The translations under genes were made by a program, and so were the position numbers. Shown one piece after another: positions 53,512 through 63,017 of a stretch of 64,000 nt of DNA. Below the pieces are notes generated by a model, which worked only from the letters and a program-made list of their open reading frames with translations, was not told the DNA's origin and did not search any database. Source of the stretch: Natronoarchaeum mannanilyticum (GTDB lineage: Archaea > Halobacteriota > Halobacteria > Halobacteriales > Natronoarchaeaceae); NCBI RefSeq assembly GCF_039522665.1, contig NZ_BAAADV010000004.1, positions 248,001-312,000 of the forward strand. Reading direction: 5' to 3'. Each line of letters begins with the position of its first letter. Position 1 is the first letter of the stretch.

Positions 53512-53994
53512 GTGAGCGTCAACGTCGAAACGCGGGTCTCCGCTCCGGGCAGCGACGACCGCCTGGACGACGCCTGGGACCTCAAAGAAACCATCCGGCG
53601 ATCCGAGGGGGTGCTCAAGCAGCGCCGGAGCTTCTTCGCGGACGCCTACCGCCGATCGACGGTCCACCTGCTCGTCGACGCCGACGACGATCTCGCCGGC
53701 TTCGCGGCGGTGCGTCGCGACGGGTACATCCTGTTTCTCGCGGTCGCACCGGAGTATCGCGGCGAGGGCTTTGGCAAGCGGCTCGTCGCCACCGTCGCCG
53801 AGGAACACGACTCGGTCACCTGCCACGCGCGGGCGACCAACGACGAGGCGCTGCAGTTCTACGAGTCGCTGGGCTTCGAGATCAAGCGCCGCATCGACGC
53901 CTACTACGAGGACGGCGGCGACGCGTACTACCTCAAGCTCGGCGACGACGCGGGGCTGGCGAGCAAGCTCAGCGATCTCGTTCGTCGGCGGTAG
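53512..53994 (+). CDS. GNAT family N-acetyltransferase (RimI-like)
   Basis: This 160-residue protein begins with GTG 28 nt after a TATA box, so it is probably leaderless. The GNAT core is seen in GYILFLAVAPEYRGEGFGKRLVATVAEEH (key part PEYRGEGFGKRL, the acetyl-CoA loop). CHARATNDEALQFYESLGFEIKRRI follows, with the conserved Asn-x-x-A and the YxxxGF motif. It is like RimI or other protein N-acetyltransferases; the substrate is unknown. Confidence 0.92.
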   Translation: MSVNVETRVSAPGSDDRLDDAWDLKETIRRSEGVLKQRRSFFADAYRRSTVHLLVDADDDLAGFAAVRRDGYILFLAVAPEYRGEGFGKRLVATVAEEHDSVTCHARATNDEALQFYESLGFEIKRRIDAYYEDGGDAYYLKLGDDAGLASKLSDLVRRR

Positions 53995-54073
53995 GGCCGC
54001 CCGCGATCGCGACGCCGAGTCGCGATTCTTCGCTCGCCGAAACTGTTAGTTGCCCCGCCGTGCAACCCTGTCC

Positions 54074-56407
54074 GTGGACGAGACGATCGAGTGGCTGCGC
54101 GGCCGCCCCTACTACGACGGCCAGATCGCGGAGCGACGCGTCGTCCCCGGAAGCGACGCCGACCTCGCGGAGCTCGACGTCGAGGATCGGCTGGCCGGCG
54201 CGCTGGCCGACCGCGGCATCGAGTCGGCGTACGCCCATCAGGCCGACGCCATCCGGACGATTCGTGACGGCCGCAACGCCGTGCTGGCGACGCCGACGGC
54301 GAGCGGCAAGAGCCTCGCGTACACCGTCCCGGCGTTCGAGCGGGCGCTGGACCGCCGGGCGACGACGCTGTACGTCGCCCCGCAGGTCGCGCTGATCAAC
54401 GACCAGGCCGAGACGCTGTCGGATCTGGCGCACGATCTCGGCTTCGCCAGCGGCGTCACCGTCGACCGCTACACCGGTCGGCTCTCGAAATCCGAGAAAG
54501 AGGGCGTCCGGGATCGACAGCCGACTGTCTTGCTGACGACGCCCGACATGCTCCACTACGGCATCCTGCCGCACGGACACCGGCTGTGGGACTGGTTCTT
54601 CCAGCGCCTGGAGACCGTTGTGATCGACGAGGTCCACGAGTACCGCGGCGTGTTCGGCAGCCAGGTCGCACTCGTGATGCGCCGGCTCCAACGCCTGTGC
54701 GAGCGGTTCGACGCCGATCCGCAGTTCGTCTGTTGCTCGGCGACGATCGCGAATCCCGCCGAGCACGCCGCGAACGTGACCGATCGGCCCGCCGACTCGT
54801 TTTCGGTCGTCGACGAGGACGCCTCGGCGTCGGGCCCGACCCACTGGCTGCTGTGGAACCCGCCCGAGTACGAGCGCGAGGACCAGGGATCGGGCCGCCG
54901 ACGCTCCAGTCACGTCGAGGCAAAGCGTCTGTTCGTCGACCTCGTCGTCCGGGGGTACCAGACGGTGGTGTTCACCCGGGCGCGCCAGACCGCCGAGCGC
55001 TACGCCAGCGACAGCGCCGAGGCGCTTCGCGACCGCGGGTTCGCCGACGAGGCCAGCGGCGTCACCGCCTATCAGGCAGCGCTCAAGCGAGATCGCCGCG
55101 ACGAGATCGAGGCCGGCCTCCACGACGGCGACATTCGGGGCGTCTGGAGCACGAACGCCCTGGAACTCGGCGTCGACATCGGCGGGCTCGACGCCGTCAT
55201 TCTGGATGGCTACCCCGGCACGAAGATGGCGACCTGGCAGCAGGCCGGCCGCGCGGGACGCGGGACCGACCCGAGCCTCGTCGCGCTGGTCGCCGGCGAA
55301 GACCAGCTCGACCAGTACGTGATGCGCACGCCCGACGAACTGTTCTCCGGCGATCCCGAGCACGCCGTCGCCAACCCCGAAAACGACCAGCTCGTCCCGC
55401 CCCACGTCCTCGCCGCGGCGCGCGAGAACTGGCTGTCGGCCGACGACGAGCGCCACTTCGGCGCCCAGTTTCCGGACGTCGTCGCGGAACTGGAGTCTGC
55501 GGGCGACCTCGAACGGCGGACGACCAACAAGGGCGTGCGCTGGACGGCCGACGTCGACGGTAGCCCGCACCACGAGATGAGCCTTCGCTCGATCGACGAC
55601 CGCGAAATACAGCTCCTCGACGCGCGCTCCGGCGACGCCATCGCCAGCCTGCCCTTCGCCGACGCACTGCGCGACGCCCATCCCGGCGCGATCTACCACC
55701 ACCAGGGCCAGCGCTACGAGGTGACCGACCTCGACCTGGATCGGGATCTCGCCGAACTCTCTCCGACGTGGGCCGACTACCACACGCGCGTGCTCCACGA
55801 CAAGGAGATCACCGTCGAGCGCGACATCGACGAGCGGCGGCTTCCGGATCGGGATGATGTGACAGTGGGGTTCGCTGAGGTGACGATGCGCAAGCGGATC
55901 ACCGGCTTCGAGCGCCGCGACGCCAAGCGCAGCGAGCCCATCGCTCGCGAGACGCTCGATCTGCCCGAGACGACGCTCCGGACGCGCGCGCTGTACTTCA
56001 CTCAGCCCGACTCCATGCAGGCCGACATTCGGGCGACTGCGACGGACTCGGAGGACACCTTCGAGGGCGCGATCCACGCCGCCGAGCACGCGCTCATCTC
56101 GCTGTTCCCGCTCCAGGTGCTGTGCGACCGGCGCGACATCGGCGGCCTGTCGACGCCGCGGCATCCCCACACCGGCGAGAGCACGATCTTCGTCTACGAC
56201 GGCTACCCCGGCGGCGTCGGGCTGACGCGCGAGGGGTACCAGCGTCTGCCGGAGATGCTCGGTCGGACTAGGGAACTGCTTGCAGAGTGTCCCTGCGAGG
56301 ACGGCTGTCCGAGCTGCGTGCAGTCGCCCCACTGCGGGAACGCCAACGACCCGCTATCGAAGGGGCTGGCGCTGGATCTGGTCGAACGCCTGCTCGATTC
56401 TCAGTAG
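54074..56407 (+). CDS. DEAD/DEAH-box helicase with DUF1998 zinc domain (YprA/MrfA-like)
   Basis: This protein has about 777 residues from the GTG at 54074; a TTG at 54050 would add eight. Motifs are Q-like YAHQADAIR, Walker A ATPTASGKSLAYT near residue 90, Walker B VVIDEVHEYRG, and CCSATIANP as motif III. The second RecA domain carries STNALELGVDIGGLDAVI and QQAGRAGRG. The C-terminus carries a Cys cluster CPCEDGCPSCVQSPHCGN typical of DUF1998. The Bacillus relative MrfA repairs mitomycin-damaged DNA; a DNA-repair role is therefore inferred. The stop codon lies within a perfect 7-bp hairpin (56403-56420). Confidence 0.93.
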   Translation: MDETIEWLRGRPYYDGQIAERRVVPGSDADLAELDVEDRLAGALADRGIESAYAHQADAIRTIRDGRNAVLATPTASGKSLAYTVPAFERALDRRATTLYVAPQVALINDQAETLSDLAHDLGFASGVTVDRYTGRLSKSEKEGVRDRQPTVLLTTPDMLHYGILPHGHRLWDWFFQRLETVVIDEVHEYRGVFGSQVALVMRRLQRLCERFDADPQFVCCSATIANPAEHAANVTDRPADSFSVVDEDASASGPTHWLLWNPPEYEREDQGSGRRRSSHVEAKRLFVDLVVRGYQTVVFTRARQTAERYASDSAEALRDRGFADEASGVTAYQAALKRDRRDEIEAGLHDGDIRGVWSTNALELGVDIGGLDAVILDGYPGTKMATWQQAGRAGRGTDPSLVALVAGEDQLDQYVMRTPDELFSGDPEHAVANPENDQLVPPHVLAAARENWLSADDERHFGAQFPDVVAELESAGDLERRTTNKGVRWTADVDGSPHHEMSLRSIDDREIQLLDARSGDAIASLPFADALRDAHPGAIYHHQGQRYEVTDLDLDRDLAELSPTWADYHTRVLHDKEITVERDIDERRLPDRDDVTVGFAEVTMRKRITGFERRDAKRSEPIARETLDLPETTLRTRALYFTQPDSMQADIRATATDSEDTFEGAIHAAEHALISLFPLQVLCDRRDIGGLSTPRHPHTGESTIFVYDGYPGGVGLTREGYQRLPEMLGRTRELLAECPCEDGCPSCVQSPHCGNANDPLSKGLALDLVERLLDSQ

Positions 56408-56420
56408 ATTGCGATCTACT
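56403..56420 (+). terminator. Hairpin overlapping the helicase stop codon
   Basis: AGTAGAT-TGCG-ATCTACT is a perfect 7-bp stem with a 4-nt loop. No T-run follows directly, so termination is only possible. Confidence 0.35.
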
Positions 56421-56454
56421 TCGGATCCTCTGTGAGACCGGCACAGCGGTTAAC

Positions 56455-56715
56455 AACACCACGAAAGCCCCCGCTCGCTCCGGTCGAGGGGCTTGCTGCG
56501 CGCGCTCCCTTCGGTCGCGTGCTTACGGCGCCCGTCTTCCCGGAGCGAGCGGCCCCTTTCAGTCCCACCCGTGTCGGCTGATCAGTCAGGCATCGCGGGT
56601 GGGACTGAAAGGGGCTGAGCGTTCGGCGAACCCGGACGAAGCAAGCACCGCAGGCCGAAGGCCGAGGAGCGCAGCGAGTCCCGGGAGCCGAACGCTCAGG
56701 GGCTTTCGTGGTGTT
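56455..56715. repeat. Cloverleaf (four-way junction) inverted-repeat element, 261 nt
   Basis: Four perfect stems nest without unpaired bases at the junction. The closing stem is 56455-56471 with 56699-56715 (17 bp). Arm A is 56472-56483 with 56540-56551 (12 bp). Arm B is 56552-56571 with 56596-56615 (20 bp, 24-nt loop). Arm C is 56616-56627 with 56687-56698 (12 bp). Arm A contains an inner hairpin with loop TCCCTTCGGTC, and arm C contains GGCC-GAA-GGCC. The only frames here are translations of the repeats. It fills the gap between the helicase and rhomboid genes; the remainder up to 56804 has nothing I recognise. Confidence 0.85.
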
Positions 56716-56804
56716 CGTGGTCGAATTCGAAGATGCCCCTCCGGATACATCACTTCCCAGGTCCCCTCGCAACTTCTTTCAACACCACGCTCCCTTGATC
56801 CGGT

Positions 56805-58466
56805 ATGATTCCGCTGCGGGCCGCGCTGTTCGCCGCGGCCGTCGCGCTGCTCGCGCTGTCGGCGATCGCGATCGTCCGCGCCGACAGGCCCGGCGGGGCG
56901 TGGGGTCGCCGACTGCGCTCCCGACTGCTCCTCGGTATCCCCTGGGGAACGATCGTCTCCGTGCTGTTCGTGCTCGCGGTGTACCTGTTCCTCCAGCAGG
57001 GGTACTGGTACTGGTACGACCCCGTGACGATTCCGTTTCGATCGTGGTCGTACCTCTACCCGACGGGCTGGCTGGCGTCGGGCTTCTCCCACGCCGGGCC
57101 CGGCCACCTGCGGGGCAATCTGACGGCGACGCTCGTGCTCGCCCCAATCGTCGAGTACGCGTGGGGCCACCTGCCCCAGGAGCGGGGTAGCAACTCGTTC
57201 GATTCCTGGAAAACGAACCCCTGGATCAGAGCGTTCGTTCTCTTTCCGGCGGCGGTGCTCGGCCTCGGCCTGCTGACCAGTCTGTTCGCGCTCGGGCCCG
57301 TCATCGGCTTCTCCGGCGTCGTGTTCGCGTTCGCCGGGTTCGCGCTGGTTCACTACCCCGTCGCGACGGTGGTCGCGCTGCTGGTCTCCAGCGTCGTCTC
57401 GACCGTCATCCCCGCGCTGCTCGACCCGATCGTCTCGGTGACGGTGTCGGCGAGCCCGCCCGCGCCGCCGTCGTGGGCCGGGATCGCCATCCAGGGCCAC
57501 GCGCTCGGGCTCTTCCTCGGGCTGGTGCTCGGGCTGGTGGTGTTGCACCGCCGGACGGGGACGCCGAGCGCCGCGCGCGTCTGGCTCGCCGCGCTGGTGT
57601 TCGCCGTCATCCAGCGGCTCTGGGCGGTCTACTGGTTCCGCGGCGAGGGGACGTACGTGCTGTTCCGCGGGGTCGGCGTCGCGCTGGTGCTGTTGCTCGC
57701 GCTCCTGATCACGGTCGCCGCCGTGGCGTCCGAACGGCCGCTGCTTTCGAGAGACGTCCCCGCCCTCGATTGGATTACGCGCCGCCGCGTCGCCGTCACG
57801 GCCGTCGTGCTGGGCGTCGCCGTGCTGGCCGGGCCGGGGATCGTCCCGAACCTCGTCACCGTCGACGGCGGCGTCGGCCCCGAGGACGCCGTCGAAGTCG
57901 AGGACTACACGGTCACGTACGCCGAGAACGTCACCAACCGGATGGTGTCGGTGATCGAGATCGAGGCGTTCGGCGAGTCGACCGAGGTCAGGACCAGCGG
58001 GGTGATCATCACGAGCGAGCAGCGCCACCTCTGGTTGCGCCAGGCTTCGAGCCAGCGACTCGCCTACACCGGCGAGGTCGACGTCCGGTTGGGCGGCGTC
58101 GGCTGGAGCGAGCAGGTCGTCGCGACTCGCGAGGGCTGGACCGCGGCGGGCAACGACACGGCCTACCATGTCTGGCTCGATCCCGCCAGCGGTCCGGAGC
58201 GCCACGTGTTCTCGTCCGAGAGCCACACCGCCGCGCCGCGGATCGACAACCGATCCGTCTCGATCGTGCCCGAGGACGGAGAGTTCTACCTCCGAGTCGA
58301 GCGCGAGAACGAGTCGCTCGGGCGCGTCGAAATCCCCGAGGTCGGCAAGTCCGTCGACGCCGGGGGACTGACGTTCGCGACCGAGCGGCGCGAGGGTCGG
58401 CTCGTCGTGACAGCCGAACGGGGCGGAACGAGCGTCGCGGTCGCTCGTGAAGAAGTGTACCGGTAG
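56805..58466 (+). CDS. Rhomboid family intramembrane serine protease
   Basis: This 553-residue protein has about ten membrane segments. The rhomboid core is in the middle: HAGPGHLRGNL (His and Asn of the oxyanion region) near residue 100, catalytic Ser in VIGFSGVVFAF near 175, and the catalytic His in IQGHALGLFLGL near 230. The C-terminal 200 residues form a predicted beta-rich extracytoplasmic domain after the last helix, seen in archaeal members. It cleaves membrane proteins; the substrate is unknown. Confidence 0.9.
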   Translation: MIPLRAALFAAAVALLALSAIAIVRADRPGGAWGRRLRSRLLLGIPWGTIVSVLFVLAVYLFLQQGYWYWYDPVTIPFRSWSYLYPTGWLASGFSHAGPGHLRGNLTATLVLAPIVEYAWGHLPQERGSNSFDSWKTNPWIRAFVLFPAAVLGLGLLTSLFALGPVIGFSGVVFAFAGFALVHYPVATVVALLVSSVVSTVIPALLDPIVSVTVSASPPAPPSWAGIAIQGHALGLFLGLVLGLVVLHRRTGTPSAARVWLAALVFAVIQRLWAVYWFRGEGTYVLFRGVGVALVLLLALLITVAAVASERPLLSRDVPALDWITRRRVAVTAVVLGVAVLAGPGIVPNLVTVDGGVGPEDAVEVEDYTVTYAENVTNRMVSVIEIEAFGESTEVRTSGVIITSEQRHLWLRQASSQRLAYTGEVDVRLGGVGWSEQVVATREGWTAAGNDTAYHVWLDPASGPERHVFSSESHTAAPRIDNRSVSIVPEDGEFYLRVERENESLGRVEIPEVGKSVDAGGLTFATERREGRLVVTAERGGTSVAVAREEVYR

Positions 58467-58467
58467 T

Positions 58468-59088
58468 TCAGGACCACTCGATTCGGAAGACCTCGGCGTC
58501 GAGTGCCTCGCTGTCGGCGTCGTGGAACTCGAACTGGCGCTCGATATCCAGCTCCGCGCGGAACGCGTGGGTGACCTCGCCGCCGTTATCCGCCGCGAAC
58601 GCCTCGACGAACTCGTCGCTGTCTTCGTTGTGGATCGAGTACGACACCGCGGCGATCTCGCTGGCGGTTTCCAGAAACGCTCGGTCCGCGTGCTCGTTGC
58701 CATCCTGAGCGCCAAAGGGCGGGTTCATCACGACGGTCGCGTCCTCGACCGCCAGCGGCGCGCGGGTGGCGTCAGCCTGCACCCAGCCGATCTCGGACGC
58801 CGTCCCGACGCGGCGCTCGTTGGCCTGGGCCGTGGTCAGCGCCCCGCGGTCGACGTCGACGCCGACGACGCGCCGGGGGCCCCGGAGCGCGGCGCCGAGC
58901 GCGAGCATCCCCGTTCCGGTCCCGAGATCGACGACCGTCCGGTCCTCGACGTCGCCCTGCAGGTCCGCGACGTGGATCAGGTGGGCCGCCAGCTCCGGCG
59001 GCGTGGGGTACTGTTCGAGCTCGGCGCTCGGGCTCTCGAAACCAGCGACGACCGCCAGCTGCTGGGCGAGCTGTCGTTTCGTACTCAT
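58468..59088 (-). CDS. METTL5-like SAM-dependent methyltransferase
   Basis: This 206-residue enzyme has SAM motif I VVDLGTGTGMLALGAAL near residue 50 and the adenine N6-type catalytic NPPFGAQ near residue 120. LEQYPTPPELAAHL at the N-terminus is shared with METTL5, which methylates 18S rRNA adenine. An rRNA or tRNA m6A role is therefore likely but not proven. Its stop lies one base from the rhomboid stop (convergent). The ATG at 59088 gives the normal family start. Confidence 0.9.
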   Translation of the reverse strand: MSTKRQLAQQLAVVAGFESPSAELEQYPTPPELAAHLIHVADLQGDVEDRTVVDLGTGTGMLALGAALRGPRRVVGVDVDRGALTTAQANERRVGTASEIGWVQADATRAPLAVEDATVVMNPPFGAQDGNEHADRAFLETASEIAAVSYSIHNEDSDEFVEAFAADNGGEVTHAFRAELDIERQFEFHDADSEALDAEVFRIEWS

Positions 59089-59388
59089 GTTTCGGAATCG
59101 AGTGGGGCTATCTGGCCGTCGCCCTGAGATCGCCGTGGCACGGCGTCGATCCGCTCCGTCGCGGCGTCGGTCCGCATCGGCTCGATGCCATCGCGGTGAC
59201 GTCGTACGATCGCTCGATCGACGGGTGACGCCGGCGTGTGGGTCATGCTGCCGGACCATACACCGCGGGTATGCAAAAACGTTGGTACATGCCTACGGCT
59301 CATCTTCTTTCCGTCGATCATCTTCGAGAATGCTGGATGGAAACGCCCACTGCGACGGCTCTCCCGGACGAACGCGATCGCGAAGGAC

Positions 59389-59400
59389 TAATTATTAAGA
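59389..59400 (+). promoter_or_regulatory. TATA box of the zinc-ribbon gene
   Basis: TAATTATTAAGA is centred about 29 nt before the ATG at 59424, consistent with leaderless transcription. Confidence 0.5.
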
Positions 59401-59423
59401 GGGCGCCACGAGATCACACGCCC

Positions 59424-59591
59424 ATGGACTGTCCGCGCTGTTCGGGATCCCTCGAGACGTACGAGCTGTTCGGCCGCGAGGCCGAAGGCTGCGAGACGTG
59501 TGGCTACGTCGGGGTCGCGGTGAGCCACGAGAGTGAGCCCGTCGAACTGGAGTCCTGGCAGGAAGCGCTCGATCGCTTCAAAAAAGAGTAA
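59424..59591 (+). CDS. Small zinc-ribbon protein
   Basis: This 55-residue protein has two CxxC knuckles, MDCPRCSGSLE at the start and CETCGYVGVAV near residue 25. An acidic helical tail (ESWQEALDRFKKE) follows. It resembles TFIIB-like or rubredoxin-type zinc ribbons common in haloarchaea, with unknown role. The start is fixed by a TATA box at 59389-59400. Confidence 0.82.
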   Translation: MDCPRCSGSLETYELFGREAEGCETCGYVGVAVSHESEPVELESWQEALDRFKKE

Positions 59592-59618
59592 CCGGAAATC
59601 GTTCGTCGCTCGGACTGC

Positions 59619-60647
59619 TTACTCGTCGGCCGCGGCTTCCGCTTCCGCGCCGCCGCTGGCTGCCTGCTCTTCCTCGTCGGAGCGTGCGGCGACCAGACCG
59701 CCGCGCGCGACGCTGTACAGCGGCTCGTCGGCGTGGCTGACGCCGCTGATCGAGAACGGGATGTTGGCGTCCTGCAGGTGGTCGCGGAACAGCGCCTCGA
59801 ACCCGTCGGGGCTGGAGGTGCCGCCCGTGACGACGACCGGCACGTCCAGACCTTCCTCGACGTCCTCCTCGTCGACCTCCTTGACGATCCGCTCGATGAC
59901 GTAGTCGAGCAGGTTCTCGTAGTAGATCGACAGCGCGCCCTCGACGCCGCCGACGTCGGTCTCGAAGTCGAGCTCGAAGTCGTCCTCCTTGATGGAGGTG
60001 ACCTTGTCGACGGGCGTGCCCGTCGCCTGGGCGGCCTGCTCGTCGACCCAGTCGCCGCCGCGCGCGACCGAGAACTTCATGACCGGGACCGCGTAGTACG
60101 CCAGGCAGACGTTGGTCATGCCGGCGCCGAAGCTGATGCCGAGTCCGGTGAAGTCGTTGTCCGCGAGCTCGCTGTAGATAACCGCCATCCCCTCGTTGAT
60201 GGGCTCTGCGTCGTAGCCCATGTCGTCGATGAACGACTCCAGTGTCTTCTGGTGATACAGCGTCGAGAGGTCCGAGTCGATCGGGTCGGCGGGCGAGGAG
60301 AAGTACAGCTTCTCGTTGGGGTGGTCGGGCTCGCCGACGACCTGCTCGATGATCAGCTTCATCATCGGGATCGCGGATTTCTCGTCCGAGGAAAGGATGC
60401 CGTGCTGCATCGGACGGCGCGTCTCCCGGTTGAAGATGTTCGCGAAGTTCAGGGCGTCGTCGCCGACGACGTACACCTTGTCGTCCTTCCGGATGTGGAG
60501 GACCTCGCTCCGCGAGAGCATCTGCTCCGCCATGTCGGAGTAGTCGATCTCCACGAAGGAGTTGCGCTGCTGGACGAATACCGTGTCGTTCCCATCCTGC
60601 TGTGCCGACAGGATGTTCATCGTGCCGACGTCTAGGCCTTTCGCCAT
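59619..60647 (-). CDS. Actin-like protein, salactin type
   Basis: This 342-residue protein has actin/MreB-like ATPase motifs. Phosphate-1 is [14 protein letters not shown] at the N-terminus, phosphate-2 is [21 protein letters not shown] near residue 165, and the adenosine motif is [16 protein letters not shown] near 280. The sequence resembles the haloarchaeal polymerising actin salactin described in Halobacterium, which forms dynamic filaments. The assignment rests on recalled family features. A TATA box lies 28 nt upstream, and a membrane-protein gene lies further upstream on the same strand. Confidence 0.85.
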   Translation of the reverse strand: MAKGLDVGTMNILSAQQDGNDTVFVQQRNSFVEIDYSDMAEQMLSRSEVLHIRKDDKVYVVGDDALNFANIFNRETRRPMQHGILSSDEKSAIPMMKLIIEQVVGEPDHPNEKLYFSSPADPIDSDLSTLYHQKTLESFIDDMGYDAEPINEGMAVIYSELADNDFTGLGISFGAGMTNVCLAYYAVPVMKFSVARGGDWVDEQAAQATGTPVDKVTSIKEDDFELDFETDVGGVEGALSIYYENLLDYVIERIVKEVDEEDVEEGLDVPVVVTGGTSSPDGFEALFRDHLQDANIPFSISGVSHADEPLYSVARGGLVAARSDEEEQAASGGAEAEAAADE

Positions 60648-60670
60648 ATCCGGTAAACCTGCCCCACGTA

Positions 60671-60680
60671 CAATAAAACT
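60671..60680 (-). promoter_or_regulatory. TATA box of the salactin-like gene
   Basis: The minus strand reads AGTTTTATTG, centred about 28 nt before the ATG, so this gene likely has its own leaderless transcript. Confidence 0.5.
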
Positions 60681-60771
60681 ATGTGAAATAATTACAGAAC
60701 TTTCTGGCAAGAAAACATATCTACGGGAGGGGAACGGTCTGACGGGGGCAGGAACGCAACGTTTCGACCGG

Positions 60772-61698
60772 TCAGCGCCGGAGGGCGCTCCGGACCCGAT
60801 CGACCAGTCCGGTCCCGCCGATGCCGGCGACGATGCCGTCATCGTCGTCGGCCTCCTCTTCTTTGCGGCGCTGTTCTCGCAACTCTTTGAGCTTGTTCGT
60901 CTGGTCGTCGACCGTCGACTCGGAGGTGGCGGTCTTCTTGTCGCCGCCTTTGAGCTGGCGCAGGCCGCTGACCTGATCGTCGACGCTGCCCGACTGTCGG
61001 GTGGTCGTCGCCTCGACGTCGACGCCGGACGCGTCGAACTCGGGTCCCGTGGAGAACTCCAGGCGCTTGGACTCCTGTTTCTCGACGCCGCCCCACGAGA
61101 GGTCGACGCCGTCCATCGCGTCCTCGATGTCCTCCTCGATCTGTTCGGTCGTGTAGGTCGTCTCCTCGTCCTCCTCGTCCTCGACCGGATCGATGTCGGC
61201 CGGGCCGGGCCGGGCGCGCGCCAACTGGTGGGCGATCAGCGCCGCGCCGGTCGAGGCCGTGATGACGGTCATGCCGACCGCATACACTGACGTCACCTGA
61301 ATGCTGTAATCGGCTGCGTCAGCAACGTTCCAGTTGCTCGGGTAGACTCGCCAGAATGCGACCACCGCGATCAGGGTGATCGCCCAGCCGCCCAGTCCGC
61401 TCAGCGTCGCGCGCCGCTCGACGGGGAGCAGCACCACGAGACTCAGCATCAGCGTCGGGACCGAGAGCATCCCGAGCGCGAACGACAGCGCCCGGCGGGT
61501 CCAGAACGCGCCGGTCCCGTACTCGAACGCGCCCGACCAGGCGAACAGGCCTAGGCCGATCACCGCGAAGGCGATGCCGACGAAGAACAGCCCGAACCCG
61601 AGATAGACGTCCGTCTCCGCGTCCGGTTCGCCGAGGTACTGTTCGTAGAGCTCGAACAGTTTGTTGTCGGGGAGCTCCCCCGTCGCGTCCTCTGTCAT
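60772..61698 (-). CDS. Haloarchaeal membrane protein, DUF7139-like
   Basis: This 308-residue protein has five predicted membrane segments in the first 160 residues. A long acidic, helical cytoplasmic tail of about 140 residues follows, with [16 protein letters not shown] and [16 protein letters not shown] repeated in form. The tail suggests coiled-coil interaction. It lies directly upstream of the salactin-like gene on the same strand (124 bp gap), so a role in positioning filaments at the membrane is possible. That is an inference, and the DUF name rests on context. Confidence 0.7.
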   Translation of the reverse strand: MTEDATGELPDNKLFELYEQYLGEPDAETDVYLGFGLFFVGIAFAVIGLGLFAWSGAFEYGTGAFWTRRALSFALGMLSVPTLMLSLVVLLPVERRATLSGLGGWAITLIAVVAFWRVYPSNWNVADAADYSIQVTSVYAVGMTVITASTGAALIAHQLARARPGPADIDPVEDEEDEETTYTTEQIEEDIEDAMDGVDLSWGGVEKQESKRLEFSTGPEFDASGVDVEATTTRQSGSVDDQVSGLRQLKGGDKKTATSESTVDDQTNKLKELREQRRKEEEADDDDGIVAGIGGTGLVDRVRSALRR

Positions 61699-61824
61699 TG
61701 ACGCCGATTACTTACCCCATGCTCATGACTGTTCTGCTAATTATTTCCTGCTTGGTAGGATGGACGAACGGCATCGGGCGCGGCGGCTGGCGAAAAGCGT
61801 CGACGAAGAAGGAACGGCGTCCGA

Positions 61825-62871
61825 CTACCAGGTGCCGTGGAACGTGTCGAAGCTCAACTCGTCCAGCGGCTTGTTGCCGACGGCGATCTCGTACTCGCCG
61901 GGCGTCAGGAGCGGCTTGTGGAACTGCGGCCCGTCGTCGGTCGTGATCCGCGGACAGCCGGTGTTGACGAAGGCGTCGAAGCCGAAGTTGCGCAGCCGGT
62001 CCGGCGTCACCTCGTCCATCGTGATGAGGTAGGCGTTCTCGTTCTCGTCGAGGATCTTCTCGGCCTGGTCCATGCGGCCCTGGCCGATCTTGGTGCAGAA
62101 GATGACGCCCCACGTCTCGGCGTCCATCGCCTTGTGGACGGTCGCGTAGCGCTGCTTGAGGAACTTCTCGGTGTCGGCGATCGTCACGACGTTGTTGACG
62201 GGGTCGCCGATGACGACTTTCTTGTCGGGGTGCTCCATCGCCAGCCCGAGCGGGTGGAACTTTCCGCCGCCGACGTACAGCACCTGATCGGCCGGGACGT
62301 CCGCGGAGGCGTAGTTACAGCCCAGCACCTGCCCCTCGTGGGTGAGCCGCTCGTCGCCCCGCCGGGTCAGCACCTCGTAGCCCCGGTCTTCGAGCCAGTC
62401 GGCCATGTCGTCGAACCGGTTCATGTGCTGAGCCGTGGTGACGAGCCCGACTTCCGGATCGTCCTCGGGATCCGCGAGTTCTTCCTCGGCTTCCTCCATG
62501 ATCGGCAGCACGTCGACGTTCGAGAACAGCGGGACGTAGATGATCTTCTCCGACTCCTTCATCGGGCTGTGCCCGAAGTGGACGAACACGTCGGTCCGCC
62601 GCATCAGGAACGTGTCGAGGTCGCAGGCGCCGTAACACGGCTGGCCCGACAGCATGATCGTCACGTCGTCGTCGACGAGCTCGCGCAGGTCGTCGGCCAC
62701 CCGCGGCCCGCGGCGCTTGAGCCCCTCGGGGAACTGCAGTCCGACCTTCTCGGCGTCGCGCTCCTCGACCGCCGAAACGATGCGGTCGAGTTCGTAGTCC
62801 CACTCCCGGTCGTGCTTGAGCGACATCCCCGTGTTCCGGAGGTCGCCCTCGCTGTACGTCTGCTCGCTCAT
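61825..62871 (-). CDS. dph2: Diphthamide biosynthesis enzyme Dph2
   Basis: This 348-residue radical enzyme transfers the 3-amino-3-carboxypropyl group from SAM to the target His of elongation factor 2, using a 4Fe-4S cluster. Its three cluster Cys residues are visible in SGQPCYGACDLDT, VLGCNYASADVP and VNTGCPRITTDD. The archaeal protein works as a homodimer. The ATG at 62871 gives the usual start; a longer frame would add only a few residues. Confidence 0.93.
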   Translation of the reverse strand: MSEQTYSEGDLRNTGMSLKHDREWDYELDRIVSAVEERDAEKVGLQFPEGLKRRGPRVADDLRELVDDDVTIMLSGQPCYGACDLDTFLMRRTDVFVHFGHSPMKESEKIIYVPLFSNVDVLPIMEEAEEELADPEDDPEVGLVTTAQHMNRFDDMADWLEDRGYEVLTRRGDERLTHEGQVLGCNYASADVPADQVLYVGGGKFHPLGLAMEHPDKKVVIGDPVNNVVTIADTEKFLKQRYATVHKAMDAETWGVIFCTKIGQGRMDQAEKILDENENAYLITMDEVTPDRLRNFGFDAFVNTGCPRITTDDGPQFHKPLLTPGEYEIAVGNKPLDELSFDTFHGTW

Positions 62872-63017
62872 TGCACCTTCGTAGCGACTCACGACGTATA
62901 ACACGTACGTTACTGGAGCGAGGGTGGTGTCGTCTGGCGCACCCCACTTCGGCGAACACGCGGCCAGACCGGCCGCTGGCGCCGGGATTCAAGCGCCTGG
63001 GACGCTTTCGTCCGCCC

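Noticed and set aside
56416-56808. Reading frames on both strands across the gap after the helicase
   Set aside because: They only translate the arms of the cloverleaf element and show mirrored peptide text on the two strands.
62976-63010. tRNA-like stretch around GGGATTCAAGCGCCTGG
   Set aside because: No acceptor stem, D-arm or anticodon arm could be matched; it lies just before the hydrolase start.
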